Under the pieces are notes generated by a model, which was not told the DNA's origin, did not search any database, and worked only from the letters and a program-made list of their open reading frames with translations. Below, one piece after another: positions 41,401 through 53,400 of a stretch of DNA of 64,000 bases (position 1 is its first letter; the number at the start of each line of letters is the position of its first letter). Source of the stretch: Pieris napi (lineage: Eukaryota; Arthropoda; Insecta; Lepidoptera; Pieridae); assembly GCF_905475465.1 (NCBI RefSeq), contig NC_062254.1:3802001-3866000 (forward strand), given 5' to 3'. The position numbers and the translations under genes were made by a program.

Positions 41401-44400
41401 ATACAATTGTGACGAAGAGATGTTCTCTCAACTTATTTATTAGGTTATTACTAAAGACACAAATACAAAGTATACGCATGATTAATCATTCTTTGCCAAT
41501 TTTATATTTACGTGGAATTAAATGGTCAAAGCTCGACACAATTCGAACAAAAGGGATTTTAGAAGTGAAACGAAGATGTGCAGCGTTTTTGTCGAAGAAA
41601 AGGGAGAGAGCGATGAGACCGATTGAGAGAGAGTGAGAAGGGCGAATTACCATATAAAAATTCCATTTTAAAATTTCGTAAAGAGAATTTATAAAATATT
41701 AGTATTTTATATTTTATGAAAAATAATATATAAATCTCAAATGACGAATTGTAAAATGCAACGTTTTTAATATCGAAGAAATAAATAAAAAAATTAAATT
41801 TAAATATTTTAGTGACAATTAAAATTATTAAACTCTAAGGGCCGGTTTTTTGATCCGTAGTTAACTCAACTATTGGTAAAAAATCGTTACTATTAGTTAA
41901 ATATCAGCAAAATGCGTTTTTTGATCCGTGGTAAGAGCATCCAATGGTAAAATATCTGACCATTAGTCAAAAAAGTTAACTACTCAGTATTGGAGGGTTA
42001 AAAAGATGGCCGCTGGTAATTTATATAGTAACAGCTGTTTGTCACAGAAATCAAACTATGATAAATACGTTTATTACTATCTAATGATGAATTTAAACAT
42101 ATTGAGATACTTTAATTAATGAGACGATGAAGAAGACGATAATATTATATGAGAATGTGTTAATGAGTGACCAAAAATATTTAGGCAATGCCATCCGCCA
42201 TTAGAAACCTGGGATGATGTAGATTTTTGTCACTGTTACCTCCTATCGAAGGGAACAGTGCTCTGGATTGTTACTGAAATTGGGAATGATCTTAAACTGC
42301 CAATGAACAAGAGAATATATATACAGCAGCTCATACCAACCTATTTTGCTTCATTACTAACTACAGAACCGCAGCAGTATATAATTAAGTATATTACTAA
42401 TTCATTATGTGTTTTATTGCCTATAATATTAACTTATAATTATTATAATTAAATAAAATACAAGAACAAGAGTATATATAGACAGCAGCTCATACAAACC
42501 TATTTTGCTTCATTACTAGCTACAGAACCGCACCAGTATATAATTAAGTATATTACTAATTCATTATGTGTTTTATTGCCTATAATATTAACTTATAATT
42601 ATTATAAGTTAATATTATAGGCAATAAAATACATAATTAATTAGAGTTAATATTATTTATATATTACTAATAATATTAACTTATAATTATTATAAGTACA
42701 TACAAGTATGTACTTATACTAAAAACTACAGCTACACATTAGTTAGGGACCTATGATATTCTTTAGGGCTTTTATTACATTTGTGAGTTAGCATCTACCT
42801 ACTTTATTACAAGAATTTATAAATAAAACATTTGACTTGATTAATAAACTGTTTAATTACAACTTAAATACAAACCATTTTTATTAAAAAAACAATACAA
42901 AATTTACATGAAACCCTAAAGTAGCAATTAAATATTTTCTAATTGTTTCTTCTTGCATTTCACCTCAATTTGATGCAACTCTTTTTGCTGCTACATATAT
43001 TTATTGTGCCTTTCTTCCATCTGCTGCATCACTTTTTGGTGCACCTCCTCTTTATGCAGTATGGATGTTTGGTGGGCCTCTCATTGGTGCAGCAAATGTT
43101 TTTGATGCTCTTCCTTAGCATAATTTAACAAATCATCCTCTCTTATTTGTCTTTGTTTCAAAAACTCAATTTTTTTTTATCCGTGTGGATCATAATCCGC
43201 TTCATTGTTTCCAAAGGGTTAAAAGATTTTTTCCTTTTGTTGTAGGACACAGCTATACAAGAATAAATATAAAAATGTGCCTACACCTTCATTAAATGTA
43301 TATTAAATTTAACACTTCGGTGTCTAGACCCATCTGAGTTGAAAACGTCACAGAGATTTCCAAGCTGCATCTTTTTGTAGATTGCTGCAGTGATCAGTTG
43401 TTTGCAGGTTACGACTGTGTAATCCTTGAGAAGCATCACCAGTTTGGCAGTTTCTTTTTTGGCGAAGTTAGCAGTATGGTCCCTTTAACAAAACATAAAT
43501 GTATTACTTTATATTACGAAACACAAGATAAACCGGAATAAATAACACGAAAATATGTTTGTACTTACTTATTTGACCGTTGGCTGTTTGCGGACATCGT
43601 TATTTATATATGTATTTAAGTATCGTAAAAGCTGTAAACCGTATTAAAACACAGAAAAACAACTTTATTTATATCGTGTTATTTAGATTAATTTGACACT
43701 TCAAACTCTTCAAAGCGCAAATAACGAATGAAGATGGCAAAAATGGATTTCATTCACTCAATATGTCTAGTGTTGTCATACAAAATAAATGTTCCCCACA
43801 AAAAAGAACCACATTTTTTGGGATGTCATTGCTCATTGCACTGGCAACAAATTGACAAATTGTTAAGTTTAACTATAGTTAAAAAAGGCATTGAAAAACG
43901 CATTTACGATTTTACCAATGGTTAATGTAACAAATGGTAAAACCATTTTTTACTACGGATCAAAAAACTGGCCCTAAGTCTCAGAAATCTAAAGTTTTAG
44001 ATTTGAATAAATATGAACAAGACTTAAAAATTATTTTGCCAAAGAAGTTTCACTTCTGACATGTATACTTTGTACGCACGCAGTTATTCTTTTAATATAA
44101 CAGGGGGCAAAATGGCAGGAGCCTCATCTGATGTATGTTAGTGATACCGCCGCCTATGAACATTGCCAGAGGGCTCACTTGCCGGCCTTTTAAGAATTGA
44201 TACGCTTCTGATTTCTTTTCTCAAAGGACTCTAAGTCGAATTGGTTCGGAAATACTGCAGTGGGCAGCAGACATTGTGGTGATGTGTGGCAAAATCTGTC
44301 TTAAGAAACGCTTAGTTGTGGAAACGAACGTAAAGGTGATACGGGTGGTAAAATAAAATAAAATAAAATAAAAGAAAATATGTTTATTATGGAACATAAG

Positions 44401-47400
44401 ATACATGTATCACTTATTCCACGTCATTAAATTTGAATTTGTAGGCATCCCTACTCATCGGCAAAGAAGACAGAGGGTGTAGGCCGAGAGAAAAAGCCGG
44501 CGTAAAAAACTCTCGGTACTCTTTTAAAATATCAAATCATCAAACAACACTTATTTTAAAACAAATATCGCAAATTAATTAGAGGTAGCCTGTCTAGCAC
44601 TAGTCCCAGGCCCTTTTATCAACTAGATAATCGTTGACTTTATAGTAAGCCTTTTTACACAGCTTTTCTTTAATACATTTCTTAATTTTATTGAAAGGCA
44701 GAGATAAAAGAGCCTCTGGGATTTTATTAAAGAAGGTATTTCGTATTCTGCCTGGGTTCTTGTTCACATCCCACAACATTAAGTAATAAAATAAAAACAA
44801 AATGTATAAACAATTCTTCATATAAGTTGTCCATCGTTACTTTTCGTACAATCCCACATTTTCCTAGTATCTGTGTGAATGTAGAATAGTATGAAATCAA
44901 CGTCCAATTGAGGCAACTCGAAAACAAGGGAAGCCTTAGGATCCAGGATATTTTCCAAGCTATTACGTTCCCCGCTAGACGCCATTGTGCAGTACAAATT
45001 GTTTGCTACTTTTATTCAGGTAGATTCTTGGCCTTTTATGTTTCTACGAATTTCAGGTTTTGACGGTGAGAGCCGCAATAAAAACAATTACCGGAAACAT
45101 TCTTGTTGTAGTAAAGCCTTTATTAATTGAAGCAATTTATTATTAAGTACCTTAAAAGGTATTTTAAAATATGTTTTGTTCTAATAGTTTTTATTGCTTC
45201 TAGTTAAACGATGAGTTTATTCAAAGCATGACGCTTTTCTTGATTACAATATTATTTTGTGAAGGTACAAAATGATAACATTCTTGCTTATTCCTCATTA
45301 TAGGATTTGTGACCTACGTAGAAACCTTAGGTTTTCTTTAATTTCCCTTCTAGATAAATATATTAGACGAACTTCGTTTCGCCTTAATATGATTTCTTCA
45401 CTCACACTTCAGCTTTTTTAATACGTAGTAGTATTAGTTACATACGGAACATTTTGATATTCTAGCCTATAGACTTCTGTTCGCTAAACTTTTTTTTCAA
45501 TTTTTCTCCATAAAAAGTTTCCGCAGTATTCAAGGAATACTATAACTGGTCCAGTCGTCTAGAGCTAAGCAACATGTTTTGCGTTTCATTTTTATTTATA
45601 TAGATGAAAAACCTACAACCTATACTTTTGAACAATTAATAAAGCATTTATCTGACCGCCTCCGTAGCTTAGTTAACGGACGTGGGGTATAACTAGGAGA
45701 ATCAGGGGTCGATACAGATTAGTAGCTGTAGTGTTCAACATAAAAATACTGTTTTTTTTTTACGTACAAGTGTACATGTGTAGTGGGGCATGTACCAAAT
45801 GACTCCACACGGTTCTTATTGAACTTACAAACTGGCAACTAAAGGTAGACCAAAGTTACTCCAGCTTTGGTCTACTCTCTGTCAAGCACTTTGAAACTAT
45901 ATTTCGAAATTTGACGGAGTAGGCATGAGATAGATTGCGATGATGATACGCTAGGGTCCATTAGGGGCTGTGCAGAAACGACTTTTACCAATAAAACCGA
46001 ATTCCATGGCATTACAATCTACCATAGATTCGCTGATGGGTTATGAACATTTATAACTGATGTTTGTGGCTATCGTTCTTCTTATGTCTATTCAAATGTT
46101 ATCAAATAGATTATAATAAGATACTTACCTTTTTTCTCCCTTCCTCCGTCGTGTCTAAAGACGATAGGTTGGTTATGTTCTCTCCTCCACATGACAGTGG
46201 GCGCGGGTACACCGGTAGCCGTGCAGGTTAGACGAATATTTCCACCTTCTCTTGCTGAGCTGCCTTCAGCCGCACTGTCTACTATATCTGGTGGGATCAG
46301 CACTGCTAGATAACCCATCTGTCAAGTATACAATTTAAGTCAGCGCAGTCTTTAAGCTTGGTTTAAAACCCACAAACAAGTTTTTGCCAGCTAAGATAGC
46401 ACCTATTTCCAGCCGTAATTTAAAAGTAACCTTTTACAAGAACTTGCTCTGTTTTTGTTATTTATCATACCGATCCAAAGTATAGTTGATAGACGCATAA
46501 TTTTTTGAAATTAATATGTCGCAGCCAACTAGCTTAATTAGCCGTTCAATTTTTTTTAATTTTTCATGATTGGACAATTCACACCAATTGACCTAGTCCC
46601 ATACTAAGCTGGTGAAGCTTGTGTTATGGGTACTAGGCAACGGATATACATACATATTATAGAAAGATAGACATATAAATACATATTTAAACACCCAAGA
46701 CCTAAGCACAACACCAAATGCTCATCACATTGATGTCTTGTCTCAGCCGGGGATCGAACCCGGGACCCATGGATTCGCAGTCAGGGGTACTAACCACTAG
46801 ACCAATAAGCCGTCAACATAACAGCATAGCCTTTTAACTAAACGGCGCCTTTCAAGCCGCTAGTTAGTTTGGCTAGGCTATTAATTGAACGGCTAATTAA
46901 GCTAGTTGGCTGCGACATATATATGATATCATGGACAAATTATATATATTTAACATGCCGTTGTTGAAAAAAAGTAACGATGATAGGCAAGCGAGACGCT
47001 TACTTATTTGATAGTAAAAGAATTAAACAGATGTATCTGTTGTATTAACACTTAGAAAAGCTTACAATCGAAGTTATATTTATTTGTCAAACAATAACAA
47101 AAGCTTTTTCATTTATTAATTTACAGTACCAACATTTAGGAGTTCTATTGAAATCTGATGTCAGCAAAAAAGTTATCGGCGTTTAACGATAAATTATAAT
47201 TGGCCGATAGCCTGTTAAAAATTGCGTACAAAAATATTACTAAAACGGCAATTACTATGCAATAAAGTGATTGTAACGGTTGATACGATATTTTATAATA
47301 AGGCGGCTAGTTATTAATTGAAAATAAATACAATTAAATCTTTTTTGACAATTGAGACAATTCACACCAATTGACCTAGTCCCATGCTAAGCTGGTAATA

Positions 47401-50400
47401 TAAGATCCCGCTATACAACGACCTTCACCGAGATGCTTATTTAATGAAACTTATTTTATATTTAATTTAATATGTCAATAAATATAATCCATATGGGTTG
47501 TCTAGCAAATTTCAGTCCAGAGTAAGTTTAATTAATAATTAAAAAAAAAAATATTTTTATAATTTGCATTTAGTAAATTTTTTGAACTTTTTTCAATCAA
47601 TATTTTTAATCAGGGTAGTATTATATATGTATCACTATAAACTTCTTTTATACTAAAGATGTATATATACTTTAGTGTCACATAAAAAATATACACATAA
47701 ATAATTAATTGATTAAAAACAACCTAACGTTTGCATATTCTATGGGCTTCATACTTTCGATTGGTATAGAATTTATCTAATAATCATACCGGTGAAATGT
47801 TTAAAAAAATATTTTTTTTTAAAATTAATTAAACATACTCTGGACTGAAATTTGCTAGGCAACCCATATGGGTTATATTTATTGACATATTAAATTATAT
47901 ATAAAATAAGTTTCATTAAATAAGCATCTCGGTGAAGGTCGTTGTATAGCGGGATCTTAGACCATGGTGAAGCTTGTGTTATGGGTACTAGGCAACGAAT
48001 ATACATACATATTATAGATAGATAGATAGACATATAAATACATATTTAAACACCCAAGACCTAAGCACAACACCAAATGCTCATCACATCGATGTTCGTC
48101 TCAGCCGGGGATCGAACCCAGGACACATGGATTCGCAGTCAGGGGTACTAACCACTAGACCAATGAGTCGTCAAAACTGAGTTTATTAATACTTAACTCA
48201 TTTTGTTGATTAGGTATCTACAAGTAGAGACTATTGGGCCGTGGGTTCAAGTGAACAGACGATAATTAAAGATTTATGATGGTTCTATAGTAGTTGGTAG
48301 ATAGTATCGTGACCCCAGAGCTGGTGCTTTCCACGCTCAAGGAATATGTATCGCAATACAGCGAGGAAATGTTGCCAGCATTAACGGTACAATGCCACAG
48401 GGACCAAACTTATTTTAGTTTTATTTTTATCGATTTTTAATTATTATTATTACTATGTAGGTTAAGAATATTGTAAAATACTTTATATTTGTGTCAATGC
48501 CAGTTCTCAAATCAAACACGTAGAACTAGTAACTGGCAAGAAACTCTTCGGAACTTTTATTGTACTGTGTTTATGTTTCAATAAATGTTTATTTCTTACC
48601 TAATATGATGATATATGTGAAGAGAGAGAACCGGCGCGGCGTAGCGGTTATGCGAACTAATAATTCTTATTTGCTATACTTATTTTATCTTTATATATAT
48701 AATTCTTCTGTGAGTGTGTATGTCACTGAACTTCTCTCAAACGACTGGACCGATTTTGATGAAATTTTTTGTGTGTGTTCAAGGGGATCTGGGAATGGTT
48801 TAGATTCACAAATCAGCCCGGCAGGTGGCGCTGCAGTCGGTACTTTCATACTGTAATATCCTAATAGCTTGAAATATCATGCAGGACAACGCCTGTAGGG
48901 TCCTCTAGTATTCATATAAAGATAATTAAGAATATCATCGTTCTCAAACAAAATATGTAATTTAGCAATGCTACAACCTCAAATCCCACGGTTCTCTTTC
49001 AATACACACATAAGTTAGTTTCGCAATTTAAATAATAACTCTTTCGACTCAAAATGCAATAGAAACTTTGAATAGTAATTGTTGAATTAAACATCTATTG
49101 GCACAAGTTCAATTCGTCGAAATGAAACCGTGTTGTAATGATAAAATTAATTTTCTGTTTGATTTGATTCTAACAAATGATGCGCAAACTCCAATAATGC
49201 AGAGGTCAATAGTAACAAATTGATAGAACTTGTTTGAATTTCAGACAGTTATTATCAAATCAAAATACATTTATTCAGTTTAGAAGCGTCTTAGCGCATG
49301 CTTATGAATTTCAGAAACGTTTTTCAAAATTTGCAAAAGAGAAAACCATCCGTTCGAAAAACAACCAGGAGGCCTTGTTCTGAGAAGAACGGGCAAGAAA
49401 CTCAGCAAGTCTTACCCTCCCTTTACATTACAATTATTCAAAGGCAAATGAAATGACAAAGTCATTAAAGTTACATAAGTAAAAATGAAATAAAAATCTG
49501 TTGTGATTTACCACATTCACCATTACACGCATATTAACAACACCTCAAAGGTAACAAAACAAATTACAACAATATTTAAACTAGAAATATTGCCACGCGT
49601 TTTTATATATTATATAATAAACTATTATAAAACTATATGTTACCATGACATAAAAACATGGTACTACAAACTTGATACAATCTTTAGTACAGGTTTAGGA
49701 ATTATTTCATGCGATCGTAAATACGTCTGCTTCAAATATTTGTATGACAAATATTAGACCACTAATGGCGGTTATGAGCCTAATTCCAGTGGCGCTGGTT
49801 AAAAATTGTAGAGTTAGTATAATTATTTTTTTATTGACAAAAGCTAACGCTCGCCACACTGATGAATTGGTACATTTAGAAAAATAAAATACAGGATGTA
49901 ATGTGACAAGCACTTATAGGCAAAAATGAACACGAAGAGAATAAAAAGCAATGATTCTTAAATTATTAAAACAAAAGGAAAATTTATTTCAAAGTTTTTG
50001 GAGTTAGCGTCTATTGTATATCCAGACCTAGCTTATTAGAATGCTCAGTATGGGAATCGGTGAGTTTGGGCCAGAAGACGATCTTTTGAGAGGGAAAAAT
50101 GGGATGATATAAAGAAAGATCTTTTATTCTTCAATACTTTTATGCATCTGCCCTAAGCCGAATTCGGCGAATGAGATTTTTTTAATAATAAGTTAAATCT
50201 ATAATTTGTACTACCATTTTTTTTTAATTTTATCTTCACCGTATATGTCATAAGGTTTACACTGCAGAAAAAATTGCAATATAGTGTAAAAATTATACCC
50301 GACGGTTTAGTAGTAAAAACTGACAGTTAAGCTAAAATATCACGTCCTTCGGTACTCGGACCTACAGAAAATAATTGTGCTATGCACCTAAGTGAGTAAA

Positions 50401-53400
50401 TAATGTTGTTCATATACAGGGTGTCCCAAAAGTCGACGTCAAGTCGAAATTTTCTCATAGGTAATGCCACACCAGTTATCAGAAAAATTAAAAAAAAAAA
50501 CACTTTACGCCATCTTATTTAAACCACGCTGTGGTCTTGACGAACGTTTTGGGTGCGCTGAATCATTTGTTGTAATTTCAAAGAGATTGTTAAAAACAGA
50601 CTTTGTTTAACAAAAAAAATTCTTATGGCCGATCTAAGAAATAATGGGCTCAGTGTTATACCACTGTAGAATCCTTATTAAATGCGCCAACTTTTAAAGC
50701 TACTTGCCAAACTGGAGTAATACATTTTTTTTCAGGACGATCAGTTGAAGTAGTGCGAAAGTTAATTTTGAAAACTTGGTACGGTATAAAATGACATTTT
50801 CCTAAAAGTTGGAGTGATCAGCACAGAGTTTAGGATCATAGGCTACATAAAACACTATTCGGGATGACGTAAGAGAATTTTTTTTGGCAAAAAGTAAATA
50901 TTTGTAACAACAGGAATGAAAAAACTGTCACATGGTGTGCATTTTCTGGAATAACAATAAAATATCCATAACTTCAAAAATACATGACTTATTTTTTTTT
51001 TTTTTAATTTTTCTGATAACCTATGAGAAAATTTCCACTTGACGTCGACTTTTGGGACACCCTGTATATACGCATATGCAAAAAATTATATATTACTCAA
51101 GTAAATAATAACAACATAAAAATGAAAACTATTTTTCTAAAACGGCTTTAACTATTACGGTTTTTGTCTGATTTAAAAATAAAAAAAAATAATGGCTTGC
51201 TCGATAGACGAAAAATATGGCACAGAGCGCCCCACGCTTTTTCATAATAATACCAGTATTTTTTGTTCATCACCATTTTCAGCCTAAATTAGGAATTATC
51301 TTTCACTTTTTAGTTTGATGTGCTTTAAAAGCATGTGTTCTTGTTTTTTTAAACTATTATTTATTTTTTAGTTAAATTGTTTTTTTTTTCGGATTATTGC
51401 ATTGTCATCGATCTTTGACAGGTGCGCAAAGTTTGAATTAAATCTGTCCGTTAAAAGTGGGTCAAAATCGAGTCCGAAGGAGTCGTTTACATACATACAT
51501 ACATACAGGTGAAGCTAATATAAAGCGTGTAATAATATTAATCTTAACCCACGTGGTGATAATAATTCAAATAAATAAATAAAAAACTAACACAAATTTA
51601 TAAATTTGGTCCCTACAGTGTAGCATTATGTTGGCAGCATTTCCTCGCTTTTTATAAAACTATATTCAGTAAAAGTGTTCGATTAGCTTAAATAGAGACT
51701 TAAACTAGCGTAAATAGAGAACAATTGAGTTTAACCTTTTGAATTTCGCTTCTAATATGTGCCAAGAAGCGATCTACGAATCACTTTCCACACTAACTAG
51801 AACTAATTTTACCTGGCTTTTCATTGGGTCTGTGTTGACCTGGCACATATAAGTGCCTGAATCGTTCGCCTGCACATTGCTGACGTGCAATTTCCACGTG
51901 TTGTGATTGTTATATGTGACTGACAGTCGTGGGTTTAAAGCCACCATTTTTGTATGAATAGCGAGGATTGCCTTCGAATCAGATTTTAACCACGCCACCT
52001 GTGAGAAAGGAAAATATTAGATTATTTATTTATATATTATTATATACTCGGAGCACAAGTTTTCAATGTGTTCTCTGCCTTAGGTAGGGGTGTATAGTGC
52101 CGAGTGGTTTACCTATACTTGGAGGACACTGTCGAATTTCTAAGGCAGTACGGGATACTATAAAAAGGAGACTGTGGTAGAAACATGTATGTATCAACAT
52201 CCTAGACTGAGGGTTGAAACAAACGGTGCGGCAATTCCCTTTTAGACCCGATAGAATGTGAGAGCAATCCCGGATCCTCTAACGCGGCCTTGTAGGAAAT
52301 ACCCGAGGTGGTTTTAGAATCTCTCATTAGCAAATTTTGGTGTAGGTCTCACATACCCATGCTACTTTCCTTCTCCTTACTTTACCTCGGATATTAAAAA
52401 AAGTATAGTGGAAACAAAAAGTATAAGATAGTTTTTTCCGTCCAAGACAGTCGTACAAATTTACAACTTATTTTCCAATGACAATGTTGTTCACGCAACA
52501 TAATTTAATTAAAATTGCTGCAAATATACATTATAACCAAGCCATTAAGAAAATATATGTTTTAGAAGCTACTTTATAGTACAGCCTTGCGATTCTGTAA
52601 CTAACTTTTCGAACTCACACAGCGGTTTTCGCATCGGCGGTCGCTCTCAAATCTGTCGTGAAGCAGTCATTTTATGATTTGGCATTCTGATATGGTGGGA
52701 GCTTGTAGCTTATTGTTTATTGGCATTCTGATAAACAATAAGCTACAAGCTCGTTAAAAGTTAGTTACAGAATCGCAAGGCAGAGCTACGATGCATGATG
52801 TTAAGTAAAATCACAGTCCATTACCACAGCTGGCTACGTTGAGCTTGACGTTATCAAAAGCGATTCCGATTACAATTCCGAAATTGAGTTTTTGTTTTGT
52901 TCAAGTTTGCCACTTCATGAATGAGTCAACTCAACGCAAATGTGAAAATTTGATTGCCCTACCTTTTGAAATGTCCTATATACAGGATGGCCAAAAAGTC
53001 GTGGATCAATCGTAACTAGGGGATAGATGAGATCATATAAGTCGAAAAAAATACTCTACCGAAAAGTGACCCTGTACTACAAGTTTTGGCGCATTTAATA
53101 AGGATTTTGAAAAGGTATTAAGACCCTATTTGCGTTTGATCCACGACTTTTTGGCCACCCTGTATAGGTGAAACTGTGCTTTGTTTATGTTTGAATGTGT
53201 ATTCCGTTTTTGGCTTTTGTGTACATTGTAATTTTTTGGATATTGTTTAGTCAGTAGCTGTAGGAATACTTTTGAGCAAATAAATAAATAAATATTTCCT
53301 GCCAATTATCATAAATATGGAGTCTCTCTTTTAAAGCATTATTAATAAGCTTTTTATATTCTAATGAGTATGTCAATAAATTACAGAAAAGCATGTCATA

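Larger units (their letters stand above)
41839..43974. mobile_element. PIF/Harbinger DNA transposon, 2.1 kb, with terminal repeats and TAA target duplication
   Basis: Left end GGGCCGGTTTTTTGATCCGT AGT; right end on the other strand GGGCCAGTTTTTTGATCCGT AGT. TAA flanks both ends (41,836-41,838 and 43,975-43,977), the TWA duplication typical of PIF/Harbinger. A second GTTTTTTGATCCGTGGTAA lies subterminally near 41,915. Inside are a transposase N-terminal remnant on the plus strand and a Myb/SANT-like ORF on the minus strand, tail-to-tail. No DDE core is seen, so it could move only with outside help. Confidence 0.88.
14230..46128 (-). other. Intron C-D (31.9 kb), transposon-rich, splits Ig2
   Basis: No host exon was found inside on either strand. 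Recognised contents are listed separately: LINE-A/B/C tails, SINE-1 and SINE-2, MITE-1/2/3, the 2.1 kb Harbinger, Penelope-like repeats and palindromes. Stretches where I see nothing specific: 14.3-15.5, 19.7-21.8, 22.4-23.8, 28.9-30.8, 32.6-34.1, 35.7-36.6, 37.1-38.6 and 45.0-46.1 kb. Confidence 0.8.
46319..51812 (-). other. Intron B-C (5.5 kb) with nested SINE, MITE and Helitron cluster
   Basis: No host exon seen. Recognised contents are listed separately. 49.5-50.4 and 51.1-51.8 kb show nothing specific apart from a CATA microsatellite near 51,490. Confidence 0.8.

Noticed and set aside
45655..45715. tRNA-like sequence GCCTCCGTAGCTTAGTTAACGG ... GGGGTCGATAC
   Set aside because: A- and B-box-like words are present but the arms do not fold convincingly; probably the head of a decayed SINE. 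Too weak to list.
46088..46318. ATG at 46,316-46,318 as a gene start
   Set aside because: It is preceded by a good acceptor and joins in frame to exon B at the family-conserved SQ|MGYL, so it is an internal methionine.
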